A DNA stretch of 39,560 bases from a virus. Position numbers and translations under genes: made by a program. Position 1 is the first letter of the stretch, and every line of letters begins with the position of its first letter. Location of the stretch: positions 1 through 39,560 of the IMG/VR virus record IMGVR_UViG_3300031873_000012. One strand, 5' to 3'. The notes beneath the pieces were generated by a model. The model did no database searches, was not told the DNA's origin, and saw only the letters and a program-made list of their open reading frames with translations. Shown here piece by piece: positions 1 through 6,732 of this stretch.

Positions 1-106
1 CTTTGAGCAGTCTGGCAATTTCAGCAGGGCTTTGCGTTTTTACAACGGGAGGCGCATAAATTTTATTTTCCACTTTTGTCTCCTCGACCATTCGAACCTT
101 GGCCAT
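1..106 (-). CDS. Partial gene, N-terminus only, function unknown
   Basis: An ATG at 106 is preceded on the minus strand by a GGAGG-type ribosome binding site about 6 bases away, and the frame stays open to the window edge (35 codons). The visible residues are charged and hydrophilic (MAKVRMVEETK at the start) with no membrane segment or recognisable motif. It follows the major capsid gene after a 500-base structured gap, so a virion or tail role is a guess from position only. The C-terminal part lies outside the window. Confidence 0.6.
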   Translation of the reverse strand, partial: MAKVRMVEETKVENKIYAPPVVKTQSPAEIARLLK

Positions 107-615
107 TTTGTGCCTCCGTCAAGAGTTAAAAAAGATGACAGGAGATACGATTCGCGATTTTTCATATCCGATCTTTGGTCCCCGATCGTGGGGGAAGAAT
201 CTGAAAAACAATCGAATCGTATCCCAGGAATTATGCCGAGAGGAATCACGCTCCGAAGAGTGAGAATCTTCTACGGCGCCCCATGAGCACTGACGAGGAG
301 TGACCGACTCCGCGTGCAAGTTCATCTGTCGATTGTTGCTCTTGCGGTTCCATGGCACGAAGCCAGGGTTTGCGAGAGCAACGGATGGGGCACGAAGCCC
401 CGAGTTCTCGATCTTTGCGTGAGCGTCTTGGTAGATGCTCGGATCGAGATAGGCGAACTGGCTCCTACGCGGGAGCACACAAGGGCCCGAAGGCCATCGC
501 CAGGAATGCTCAACACAATGGTTGAGCAAAGGTTTGTCGACCATCAGCATGCGAACTCATTATCCGCCCGCGCCGAATCAAACACAAAGTCGGCGCGGGC
601 TTAAAAGAGGGAAAT
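107..615. other. Hairpin-rich non-coding gap after the capsid gene
   Basis: No open frame here has a good start, and the longest one reads as low-grade sequence. The stretch holds many strong inverted repeats: an 11-bp stem at 335-345/372-382 with one wobble pair, GGGGC/GCCCC at 387-401, TCTCGATC/GATCGAGA at 406-413/442-449 enclosing a smaller GAGCGTC/GATGCTC stem, an 8-bp stem at 507-528 and an 11-bp stem at 566-600. The short motif GGCACGAAGCC occurs twice, near 354 and 389. This density suggests a structured RNA or processing/termination region. The active strand cannot be decided from stems alone. Confidence 0.5.
566..600 (-). terminator. Strong hairpin downstream of the capsid gene
   Basis: GCCCGCGCCGA (566-576) pairs perfectly with its complement at 590-600 around a 13-base loop, 15 bases after the capsid stop codon at 616. 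The stem is GC-rich enough for an intrinsic terminator, but no U-run follows on the minus strand. It could instead be a transcript-stabilising 3' hairpin, which is common behind highly expressed capsid genes. Confidence 0.5.
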
Positions 616-2028
616 TTATTCGCCGTGCTGAACAACGCAAGCTCGTTTGTAACGAGCATAGTCGCCGGTGGTGACGTCCGTGCGGACGGGCCAATCGCCG
701 ATGAACTTCCAGGCGGTAGAAACCTGATCTTGCAAACGGTTCAGAGGCGCTCTGAGAATCATCTGAATCCGCTCTGTGAAGACTTCGATTCCGTTGTTCG
801 TAATTCTTGGCTCTGCGGTTTTGCCCGTGATGCCTGCCTCGGTGATCAGCTCATCGAGGTTGGTGTAGTACTCACGAAGCATTCCCTGCCCGACAAACAG
901 AGCGCGGTGAACTTTGACACCCGAGGTCGCGCCGGTGTTGAAGAGCTCGCCGGCGAAGGCTTCGTCGGTCGAGTAGGTCGCCGTGAGGCCGCCGTCGACG
1001 GTTTCAGGAATCGGGTTTTCGGAGTTCTGGAAATACACGGTGCCGAGGAGTTGACCGATTGTGAAATCCTTATACATGTAGTAATCGGGCAAGGCGGTCA
1101 GCAAACGCTGCCATTCTGGATCCGAGAACACTTGGGCTTCAGAGGTCGGGTCGAGGTGGCAGTGATATTTCCCGTCGGGCATCGGGGGAACGTTGCTGGT
1201 TCGGAAACGCGAAATCGCGGCTCGGATATCTGAGAGGCGAAGGAGATCGGTACTGCTGATATCGTCAATCTTCATGCCGCCGCCGACGCGAACCAAGTAG
1301 GTTCGATCCTCGGAGACGATATATGCGCGATCGGCAACCGTGACAGCGCCGCCCGCGATTGTGATCGTGCCGGGACCAACTTCGTCACCAGCCGTAGCAG
1401 CGGAGAAGCCGACGATGGTTCGAGAGACTTCAACGCCGGCGCCAGTCGTATCCCAAATCCGAATCTTCAGCGGATTGTTTGCGCTGACCGCATCGTATCG
1501 AACGGGGCTTCCAAGCGCGAGATCGGGTCGACGTGCTTTGGTGAGTCCGTTGAGTCGCTTTACAGCGATGGTCGTAACAGCGCCCTGCGGGCCATCGGCA
1601 ACCGTGTGTCCCGATTCAGCCGCGTTGAAGAGCCGATTTCTCGGGAGGCGGTTGAGTGACTGACCGGCCGAGAGACCGAGTTGCTGGGCGTTGCGCAAAA
1701 ACAAATTGGCGATCGCGACCATCGAGGTCGGCATATTCGTATCGATCGCGTCCGCATAGAGATTCAGAGTCGAGGACCATTGCTCGCTCGTGAACGTGCT
1801 GGGGACGGGGTCGGATCCTGGAACGAGCGGCTTGGTTTTCGGCTTGATGAGCCCTGCGCCCGTGAACGTCATGCTGTCGCCGACCTGGCCTGCCCACAAC
1901 TCGGCAGTCGCCTCGCCGCGAAATAACAGCCGAGGGAAAAGCGCATCATGAAAGGCGCGCTCAAGGGTGTTCTCCTGAACGATTGCTCGGATTTCTGGTG
2001 ATTGAACGATAATTGAAAAATCAGTCAT
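616..2028 (-). CDS. Major capsid protein
   Basis: This 470-residue protein most resembles the N4 gp56-type major capsid family (HK97-like fold), which builds the icosahedral head. Supporting features are the length, the absence of signal or membrane segments, and a central stretch of the form KYHCHLDPTSEAQ (about residues 288-300) followed by a DPEWQRL segment, typical of these capsid proteins. The gene lies directly downstream of a coiled-coil scaffold-like gene, the usual head-gene order. The ATG at 2028 has a GAGGA site 8 bases upstream. A strong hairpin follows the stop. The family call rests on remembered similarity and context, without an alignment. Confidence 0.75.
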   Translation of the reverse strand: MTDFSIIVQSPEIRAIVQENTLERAFHDALFPRLLFRGEATAELWAGQVGDSMTFTGAGLIKPKTKPLVPGSDPVPSTFTSEQWSSTLNLYADAIDTNMPTSMVAIANLFLRNAQQLGLSAGQSLNRLPRNRLFNAAESGHTVADGPQGAVTTIAVKRLNGLTKARRPDLALGSPVRYDAVSANNPLKIRIWDTTGAGVEVSRTIVGFSAATAGDEVGPGTITIAGGAVTVADRAYIVSEDRTYLVRVGGGMKIDDISSTDLLRLSDIRAAISRFRTSNVPPMPDGKYHCHLDPTSEAQVFSDPEWQRLLTALPDYYMYKDFTIGQLLGTVYFQNSENPIPETVDGGLTATYSTDEAFAGELFNTGATSGVKVHRALFVGQGMLREYYTNLDELITEAGITGKTAEPRITNNGIEVFTERIQMILRAPLNRLQDQVSTAWKFIGDWPVRTDVTTGDYARYKRACVVQHGE

Positions 2029-2121
2029 GATTCGTCCTCGTCTTGTGGTTTGTTAAACTTCCCCGTTTGCCGTCATCGTTCCGGCGAACCCTTGTGTGAC
2101 CCGCAAGACGAAGACGTGCTC

Positions 2122-2979
2122 TCAAATATTAAGCTTCAAGCCCTGTGAAAGAAGATGCTCTCGATATTCTTGTGGGTTCATTTTTCGAGCATCTTTTTTC
2201 CCTAGTACCGCTGCGGTTTGTGTCAGCGTTCCGGGCTTGGGCGCATTGACATTGCTACTCCCATTTCCCGTTGTCGCCGGCCGAACCACTTCGCTAAACA
2301 AAACTGGGTGTGACTCTCTCAGACTCGAGAAGTATTTCCGTTCATCGAATTTCGCTTGGTCTTGTTCGCTCAAACTCTCGACGTGTTTGGTCAGCATCCG
2401 AATCGCGACTTCGACCGCGACATCGTCTCTGATACCAGCCGTGAACGCCGCCGCCATCAAGGCCATCTCAGCGTCTTTTGCCTCGAGGCGTTGCTCGAGA
2501 TCTTTTCGAGCTCGTGACTCTTGGCTCAATCTTTGATTCTGTGACTCGTAGGTCTTCTGCCACTTGCTGCGCTCTTTGAAGAGTTGACTCGCCTCTTTGT
2601 TGCTCTCGGGTTTGCTCTTATCCGAATCCACTTTCTGAACTTCTTGTCGTGGCGGTTGCGCTTTGACTTTGCCGCTCTTGACGCCTTGAATCAGCCCCTT
2701 GAATTCATCGACGCTCGATAAGCCGAGCTCTTTTACAATTGAATCGATTGCCTCTTTGCGGCCCTTTTCGCGTGCGTCATCTTTTGCTTTTTTGAATGCG
2801 TGTTGCGGAACGATAAAATTCTTTCCGTTCCCGGTCGTCGAGAATTCCGACTGTTGCCCGTTCCCATTTTGCTTTTCCGATTGCTCGGTCGGCATCGGTG
2901 GCTGAATAGGATCGATTGATACTGGTGCGCCGAGCGGTGGTGAACCGCTTGTCTGAACTTCCTGCGTCCCATCTAGCAT
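2122..2979 (-). CDS. Head scaffolding-like protein
   Basis: The 285-residue product has a proline/glutamine/asparagine-rich N-terminus (about 1-55), then a highly charged helical region (about 65-200) with many Lys, Glu and Gln residues and coiled-coil character, and a short C-terminal tail with a KKDARKMNPQEYREHL segment. This composition and the position immediately before the major capsid gene are classic for tailed-phage scaffolds, which guide procapsid assembly and are removed later. No protease domain is visible. The ATG at 2979 has an AAGGA site. Scaffold identity is inferred from composition and order. Confidence 0.65.
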   Translation of the reverse strand: MLDGTQEVQTSGSPPLGAPVSIDPIQPPMPTEQSEKQNGNGQQSEFSTTGNGKNFIVPQHAFKKAKDDAREKGRKEAIDSIVKELGLSSVDEFKGLIQGVKSGKVKAQPPRQEVQKVDSDKSKPESNKEASQLFKERSKWQKTYESQNQRLSQESRARKDLEQRLEAKDAEMALMAAAFTAGIRDDVAVEVAIRMLTKHVESLSEQDQAKFDERKYFSSLRESHPVLFSEVVRPATTGNGSSNVNAPKPGTLTQTAAVLGKKDARKMNPQEYREHLLSQGLKLNI

Positions 2980-3105
2980 GTCGTGTCCTTGTCTTGGGGT
3001 ATCCCGTCTGTATTCACCGACTGTTCACCGCCGTCGTCACGTATCTGCAACGACAGAATGACCGCCGACTATTTCAGAGCGCGATTCCGCCTTTTGGGGT
3101 GATTC

Positions 3106-3127
3106 GGCTCTCGATAGTTTGAGAGCC
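3106..3127 (-). terminator. Hairpin in the gap before the scaffold gene
   Basis: GGCTCTC (3106-3112) pairs with GAGAGCC (3121-3127) around an 8-base loop. There is no clear U-tract on the minus strand, so it may be a weak terminator or an mRNA processing hairpin. It lies in a 215-base gap (2980-3194) that holds no gene. Confidence 0.35.
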
Positions 3128-3142
3128 TACGGTTAAACAACT

Positions 3143-3173
3143 TTATACAAACTTAAACAAACGCATTGTATAA
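3143..3173 (-). promoter_or_regulatory. 8-bp inverted repeat with promoter-like hexamers
   Basis: TTATACAA (3143-3150) is repeated in inverted form as TTGTATAA (3166-3173). Read on the minus strand, TTATAC and TTGTAT are 17 bases apart, so the element could be an AT-rich promoter, an operator, or both, for scaffold and capsid transcription. Only the perfect dyad is directly visible. The promoter role is inferred from its place upstream of the scaffold gene. Confidence 0.35.
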
Positions 3174-3194
3174 GTGTGGATAAGCGAGCAACTC

Positions 3195-3614
3195 TTATAC
3201 GCTGGCGAATTTTTCGGTCAGTGCAACGACAGTGTTGGGCACGTAGCGAATGACTGCGCGGGTGACTGTATTCGGGAAGGTAATCGTCTTGCCGTCGACT
3301 GAGAGAGCCGCGATTCCAACTGCCGTCGAGGCGCCGCCGGGAGGAAGAAGAGGAGTCACAGCGGAGTCGCCCGCGAGATAGGTTCCGACGCTGGCGCCGG
3401 TTCCCGAGGTGACAACACGAGCACTCTGAACAAGCAGGGCGCCGTTGCCTGGAATCGTCACGCCTGCAACGCCTGTGATCGTGCCCGTGTCATATTCGAC
3501 GGCCGTGAACATCGTGCCGAGGTCGATCTTGGCGAGCGCGTCAGAGATCTTGTTGGGGTTGGCTTCGTTCAGAACATTCTTTAGGGTCTCGACAACGGTG
3601 GTTGTAGTTGGCAT
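3195..3614 (-). CDS. Putative virion protein (139 aa)
   Basis: The protein is rich in Thr, Val, Ala and Gly, has no membrane segment, and looks beta-rich after a short helical N-terminus. The composition resembles small head-decoration or head-completion proteins. The ATG at 3614 has an AAGGAG site, and the gene sits in the run of small genes between the minor head protein and the scaffold. I recognise no named family. A virion role is inferred from neighbours and composition. Confidence 0.65.
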   Translation of the reverse strand: MPTTTTVVETLKNVLNEANPNKISDALAKIDLGTMFTAVEYDTGTITGVAGVTIPGNGALLVQSARVVTSGTGASVGTYLAGDSAVTPLLPPGGASTAVGIAALSVDGKTITFPNTVTRAVIRYVPNTVVALTEKFASV

Positions 3615-3634
3615 TTTTGCTCCTTAAGGATTGG

Positions 3635-4012
3635 TTACGCTTTCTCGCCCAGAAAAACTTTTACGGTTGTTGCGGTCGCCAAAACACGAGTGAGATCGAT
3701 TGCCGTGATCGGAACCGTTTGCGACATCAGAATCAAAAATGAGTCGAATGGAATTGCCTGCGTCGTGCCATCCGCGCTTGTCAAACGCGCTTTAACTTTG
3801 CCGCCGAGCGCTTTCAAAATTACCACATGCGCATTGACAAGCGTTCCGAATGGAACCGCAACCGGCGTATCGACCGAGAGTGTTATGTCCGAGGGTTGTT
3901 TGCTCTTCAACGCAAGCGGCTCATCAATCGGCGTCGCCAACGAAGGGTCGAGCGACGTCAACGAGAGCGGCGTGACGGTATAGCTGCCGGATAAAACGAA
4001 TTGGTCGGCCAT
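3635..4012 (-). CDS. Putative virion protein (125 aa)
   Basis: This beta-rich protein alternates Ser/Thr/Val/Leu and ends in a VKVFLGEKA segment. It has no cysteines, signal peptide or membrane helix. Together with its downstream neighbour it looks like a pair of small structural proteins, perhaps head decoration or fibre attachment. The start at 4012 has only a weak GAG-type binding site, so the exact start is less sure. No homology is recognised. Confidence 0.6.
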   Translation of the reverse strand: MADQFVLSGSYTVTPLSLTSLDPSLATPIDEPLALKSKQPSDITLSVDTPVAVPFGTLVNAHVVILKALGGKVKARLTSADGTTQAIPFDSFLILMSQTVPITAIDLTRVLATATTVKVFLGEKA

Positions 4013-4041
4013 CTCAACTCACGAAAAAAGGTTCACAGCAA

Positions 4042-4239
4042 TCAGCCCGGGCCAATCTTAAAAGGCGAGGGGTCGGGGGCCTTCGGCAACGAAGCCTGTG
4101 GAAGTTTTGATTCGGTGTCTTTGTTGTCGGCAACTTCGTCTTTGTATTTTCCATATCGCTCATCGAAAAGTTCGGCTGCGCTTTTCTGAGAGGCGGCACC
4201 AGCGTTTGCGAATTCGACCCAGAGGGGTTGGTCAGGCAT
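4042..4239 (-). CDS. Small hydrophilic protein (65 aa)
   Basis: The ATG at 4239 is preceded by TAGGAGAACGCCA, a strong ribosome binding site. The product is charged, with an AAELFDERYGKYKDEV helix (about residues 21-36) and a proline-rich C-terminus (PKAPDPSPF). Its upstream neighbour also ends in a proline-rich tail, so both may be short linker or virion-associated proteins. The function is unknown. Confidence 0.6.
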   Translation of the reverse strand: MPDQPLWVEFANAGAASQKSAAELFDERYGKYKDEVADNKDTESKLPQASLPKAPDPSPFKIGPG

Positions 4240-4275
4240 TGGCGTTCTCCTATTGGTGTTTCGTGCGCCCGCTTA

Positions 4276-4443
4276 TTACTTTGTCGCGCCGAACGGTGAA
4301 GGCGGACTCGGCAAGGCTGGCGTTGTGGGGGGTGGTGGAGTTTTTACTTCCGAGTATGATCCCATCGCGGAATCGTAAACGTTGACGACTGATTTCTGAC
4401 TCGACTGCTCGGCCTGTTTTGCAAGCTCAATTGCACAAGGCAT
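4276..4443 (-). CDS. Small proline-tailed protein (55 aa)
   Basis: The ATG at 4443 follows a GGGGGAGGGACG leader, an excellent ribosome binding site, and opens a 55-codon frame to the TAA at 4276. The N-terminal half is helical and Gln/Ser-rich; the C-terminal half is strongly proline-rich (KTPPPPTTPALPSPP). No known family is recognised. The gene fills the space between two other small genes, fitting the continuous packing of this operon. Confidence 0.55.
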   Translation of the reverse strand: MPCAIELAKQAEQSSQKSVVNVYDSAMGSYSEVKTPPPPTTPALPSPPSPFGATK

Positions 4444-4463
4444 GCGTCCCTCCCCCGCTCAAA

Positions 4464-4682
4464 CTAAAAAGGCTTCTTCTGAAAACTGTTTTGCTTGTCG
4501 ACCATCGATGGAATGTTTTCGGCGTAGTGACCGTGCGGCGCGTGCGCCATTCCCGTCGTCAGCATCTCGCCGCATTGCGAACAAATGGGCGCATCCTGAC
4601 CGAAGCCTTCTCTGGCCGTTCCGAGTTCGAGTGCTCGTGTTCGCGGTGTCCTAATCGTTTTCACGCCGGGATGAATCGCCAT
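4464..4682 (-). CDS. Small putative zinc-binding protein (72 aa)
   Basis: A CSQCGEM motif (about residues 34-40) is followed by a His-rich segment (HAPHGHY, about 47-53), which together could hold one metal ion. The N-terminus is basic. The ATG at 4682 has a GAGGACGCA leader. It sits among small head-region genes. The function is unknown, and metal binding is inferred from Cys/His spacing alone. Confidence 0.55.
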   Translation of the reverse strand: MAIHPGVKTIRTPRTRALELGTAREGFGQDAPICSQCGEMLTTGMAHAPHGHYAENIPSMVDKQNSFQKKPF

Positions 4683-4690
4683 TGCGTCCT

Positions 4691-4903
4691 CTATTTCTTG
4701 ATCTCAAACGGCAGGTTACTGTGTGTCAGCGGTCGAGATTCAAAATCTTTCCACACGATCATTCCAGGTTCACCGGGGGCGAGTTCTTTCGATGGTTGCG
4801 ATACAGGATCTTTTAACGCCGGTCGCATTTGCGCATCAAAAGGAGATTCGACAGAAACTTTTTTTGAATCTCCCGCCCCTTTGAAATTGAATTCAATTCC
4901 CAT
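4691..4903 (-). CDS. Small hypothetical protein (70 aa, start uncertain)
   Basis: From the ATG at 4903 the product starts MGIEFNFKGAG and has a Pro-rich, hydrophilic body ending in FEIKK. A longer form could begin at the GTG at 4951, overlapping the upstream stop as GTGA and adding a hydrophobic 16-residue head. I favour the ATG because the N-terminus is more ordinary, but its binding site is weak. No function is recognised. Confidence 0.5.
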   Translation of the reverse strand: MGIEFNFKGAGDSKKVSVESPFDAQMRPALKDPVSQPSKELAPGEPGMIVWKDFESRPLTHSNLPFEIKK

Positions 4904-4947
4904 ATCGCTGACTCTATCCACAAATACAACCAGAGCGCAAGTACTCG

Positions 4948-5370
4948 TCACGCTACTTTGCCGCCGATACGTTTGTACACGTGGGCGATCAATAGATAAG
5001 GGTCATTGTGTTTCATGCCTTCGCCCTCTGGATCGACCGCGTCTTTAGCGTCGTTCCACTTGTCTTGATCTTCTTGTTCGGTAACCCATTCGGGGAAATC
5101 GTCGAGCGCGAAATCAAATCCCTGCATCTTCTCGACGAGCTCTTCGTCGGGATTTCCATCATCGATTTTCTTTGCTTCCTCTTCGACGATGGCCGAATAA
5201 TCTTTCTCTTCTTCCTGCTCGCCCTCTTCTTTTTCCTCGGGCTCATCGACCTTGGGATTCTCTTTCGCGTCCTCGTCGGCCTCAAACTTTTGTTTCGCCT
5301 TCATGGGGAATGGCGGCTTCTTTTTATTCTGCTGAATGAACGCGTTCATTTTCTTCGCAGGAATTGGCAT
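4948..5370 (-). CDS. Acidic low-complexity protein (140 aa)
   Basis: The N-terminus is Lys/Pro-rich (about 1-30). It is followed by a very acidic, Glu/Lys-repetitive helix (about 30-70) and a C-terminal globular part with DFPEWVTEQEDQ and a PYLLIAHVYKRIGG ending. The charge pattern suggests an assembly chaperone, decoration or scaffold-associated protein, but no family is recognised. A GGGGAAAAACAA leader precedes the ATG. It is the first gene after the inserted HNH gene. Confidence 0.6.
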   Translation of the reverse strand: MPIPAKKMNAFIQQNKKKPPFPMKAKQKFEADEDAKENPKVDEPEEKEEGEQEEEKDYSAIVEEEAKKIDDGNPDEELVEKMQGFDFALDDFPEWVTEQEDQDKWNDAKDAVDPEGEGMKHNDPYLLIAHVYKRIGGKVA

Positions 5371-5446
5371 TTGTTTTTCCCCTTTAACGGTCGGTCAAAA
5401 GATAACAGCGAAACGGTACACCAAAACAATCTGTCGAGACAAGAAG

Positions 5447-5788
5447 TCATACGGCGATCTTCTTTTTGAATCTGCCGAGCACATCGATTTGTCGCTCTCG
5501 ATAGTGCTCTTTCAGGTGTTGCGAGTGAGTCGTGACAATCAAATTCTCGAGACGGTTATCCCAACACCTGCCATTCTTATGATGCACGTCTTCTTCGGTT
5601 TTCAATTTGCGTCCGAGATGACACTCCATCATGAAACGATGCTCCAAAATATATCCGCGTCGGCCAACCAAAACCTCGACGTACCCATCGTCCCGAATTT
5701 TGTATTTCCGTTTCGGGTGCCGTTGTCGAATTGCGTGCCGCAAAACTTTTAGAAATGACGGCCCCAATTTCGCCGGGCGTTTCCTCAT
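5447..5788 (-). CDS. HNH homing endonuclease
   Basis: The 113-residue protein carries an HNH_3-type nuclease core: YILEHRFMMECHLGRKL (about residues 46-62), then a DVHHKNG motif with the paired histidines and a DNRLENL segment with the conserved Asn, about residues 67-82. Such enzymes nick or cut DNA at cognate sites and spread as free-standing mobile genes. The basic N-terminus fits DNA binding. The chosen ATG overlaps the minor head gene stop as ATGA; a longer frame to 5899 would overlap that gene by over 100 bases and is less likely. It interrupts the head operon, as homing genes often do. Confidence 0.75.
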   Translation of the reverse strand: MRKRPAKLGPSFLKVLRHAIRQRHPKRKYKIRDDGYVEVLVGRRGYILEHRFMMECHLGRKLKTEEDVHHKNGRCWDNRLENLIVTTHSQHLKEHYRERQIDVLGRFKKKIAV

Positions 5789-6723
5789 AGCGCGGTTGCA
5801 CGCTTTCCGTTTCGCCAAACCCAACCAGGAATTCCCCAGTCTCGTTTCCATGGCGACACAACCGCGCGGTCGTTCGGTCGATTGGGCGGGAATGCCCACT
5901 CTTTACCTTGCAATGATTCGGGTATCGCTTCGCCTTTCGGTGTCGCGGGCGGCATGTAAAACATTTCGCCGACGCCAGCGACCTGCCCGTGCATTGCGAG
6001 TGAATCGATTGCCACTCTATCGTCATACGGGTTCCCGTCCTCGTCGACCATTTCCTCCCACTGCATTTTCATTCCGGGAACTTCACGCGCTGTGTCTTCA
6101 ATAGCGTCTCGGTGCGAAGCATTGTATGCCCACGCTGTTTCTGTACGGACTATTCTTTCAGCCTGCCACCACTCGCTCTCGATGGCGGGGAGCACGCGCC
6201 CGATTGCTTCATCTTGAGTTTCTCCCGTGAGCAGTGACATGGCGAGTTCTCGCTCGACCGCCTTCACGGTCTCTGCGCCATGTTTTGCCATGCTGCTCTC
6301 GTGCATGCGAAGCAAAGAGATCTTTTTTTTGTCGATGATTCCGTAGAACCTCGACGCTTCCTCGAGGGGCAATTCAATCGTGGCGCCCGTGAACTTCTTC
6401 TCGAGTCGCCCAACGTCCTTCAAGAGCCCGCTCACCGCTTCTTTCTGCGCCTCTCGCGTGACCGACCCGAGCTCGGCCGCCATCTTCGCCGATAGCGTTG
6501 CCTGCCCGTCTTTGATTTGAGCGAGTGCGAACCGCATTTGATGCGTGGTGAAAGTGTCCGCGCCGCGACCTAGTTGAGCTCTGAGCTTCGCCTCTTGCTC
6601 TATCGCGGCCTCGTGATACATGCGGCTGAGAGGGAATACGCCTCGGCGCATAGAGAGACGGAGGAGTCGTTGCCGATGCTCCTCCATCACTTGCTGATAG
6701 TATTTTCTTTTCGCCGATGCCAC
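5785..6723 (-). CDS. Mu gpF / SPP1 gp7-like minor head protein
   Basis: The 312-residue protein has a charged helical N-terminal two-thirds, then a RTETAWAYNASHRDAIE segment (about residues 190-206). A WEEMVDEDGNPYDDR block, a conserved H in SLAMHGQ and a terminal FPPNRPNDR segment follow. This order (RTE, Asn/His, W..., DxR, H, PPxRPxxR) matches the Mu F / SPP1 gp7 head morphogenesis family, which sits at the portal vertex and can be ejected with the DNA. The start is a GTG at 6723 with an AGAGGGG site. It lies between the tail spike and an HNH gene, downstream of the portal. Confidence 0.75.
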   Translation of the reverse strand: MASAKRKYYQQVMEEHRQRLLRLSMRRGVFPLSRMYHEAAIEQEAKLRAQLGRGADTFTTHQMRFALAQIKDGQATLSAKMAAELGSVTREAQKEAVSGLLKDVGRLEKKFTGATIELPLEEASRFYGIIDKKKISLLRMHESSMAKHGAETVKAVERELAMSLLTGETQDEAIGRVLPAIESEWWQAERIVRTETAWAYNASHRDAIEDTAREVPGMKMQWEEMVDEDGNPYDDRVAIDSLAMHGQVAGVGEMFYMPPATPKGEAIPESLQGKEWAFPPNRPNDRAVVSPWKRDWGIPGWVWRNGKRATAL

Positions 6724-6732
6724 GTGCCCCTC

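Noticed and set aside
119-550. 143-codon minus-strand frame in the first gap
   Set aside because: It has no SD, an odd composition rich in Ser/Trp/His, and coincides with many inverted repeats.
5008-5469. 153-codon plus-strand frame with membrane-like segments
   Set aside because: It is the antisense of an acidic Glu/Lys-rich gene; runs of GAA/GAG read as Phe/Leu on the other strand and imitate membrane helices.
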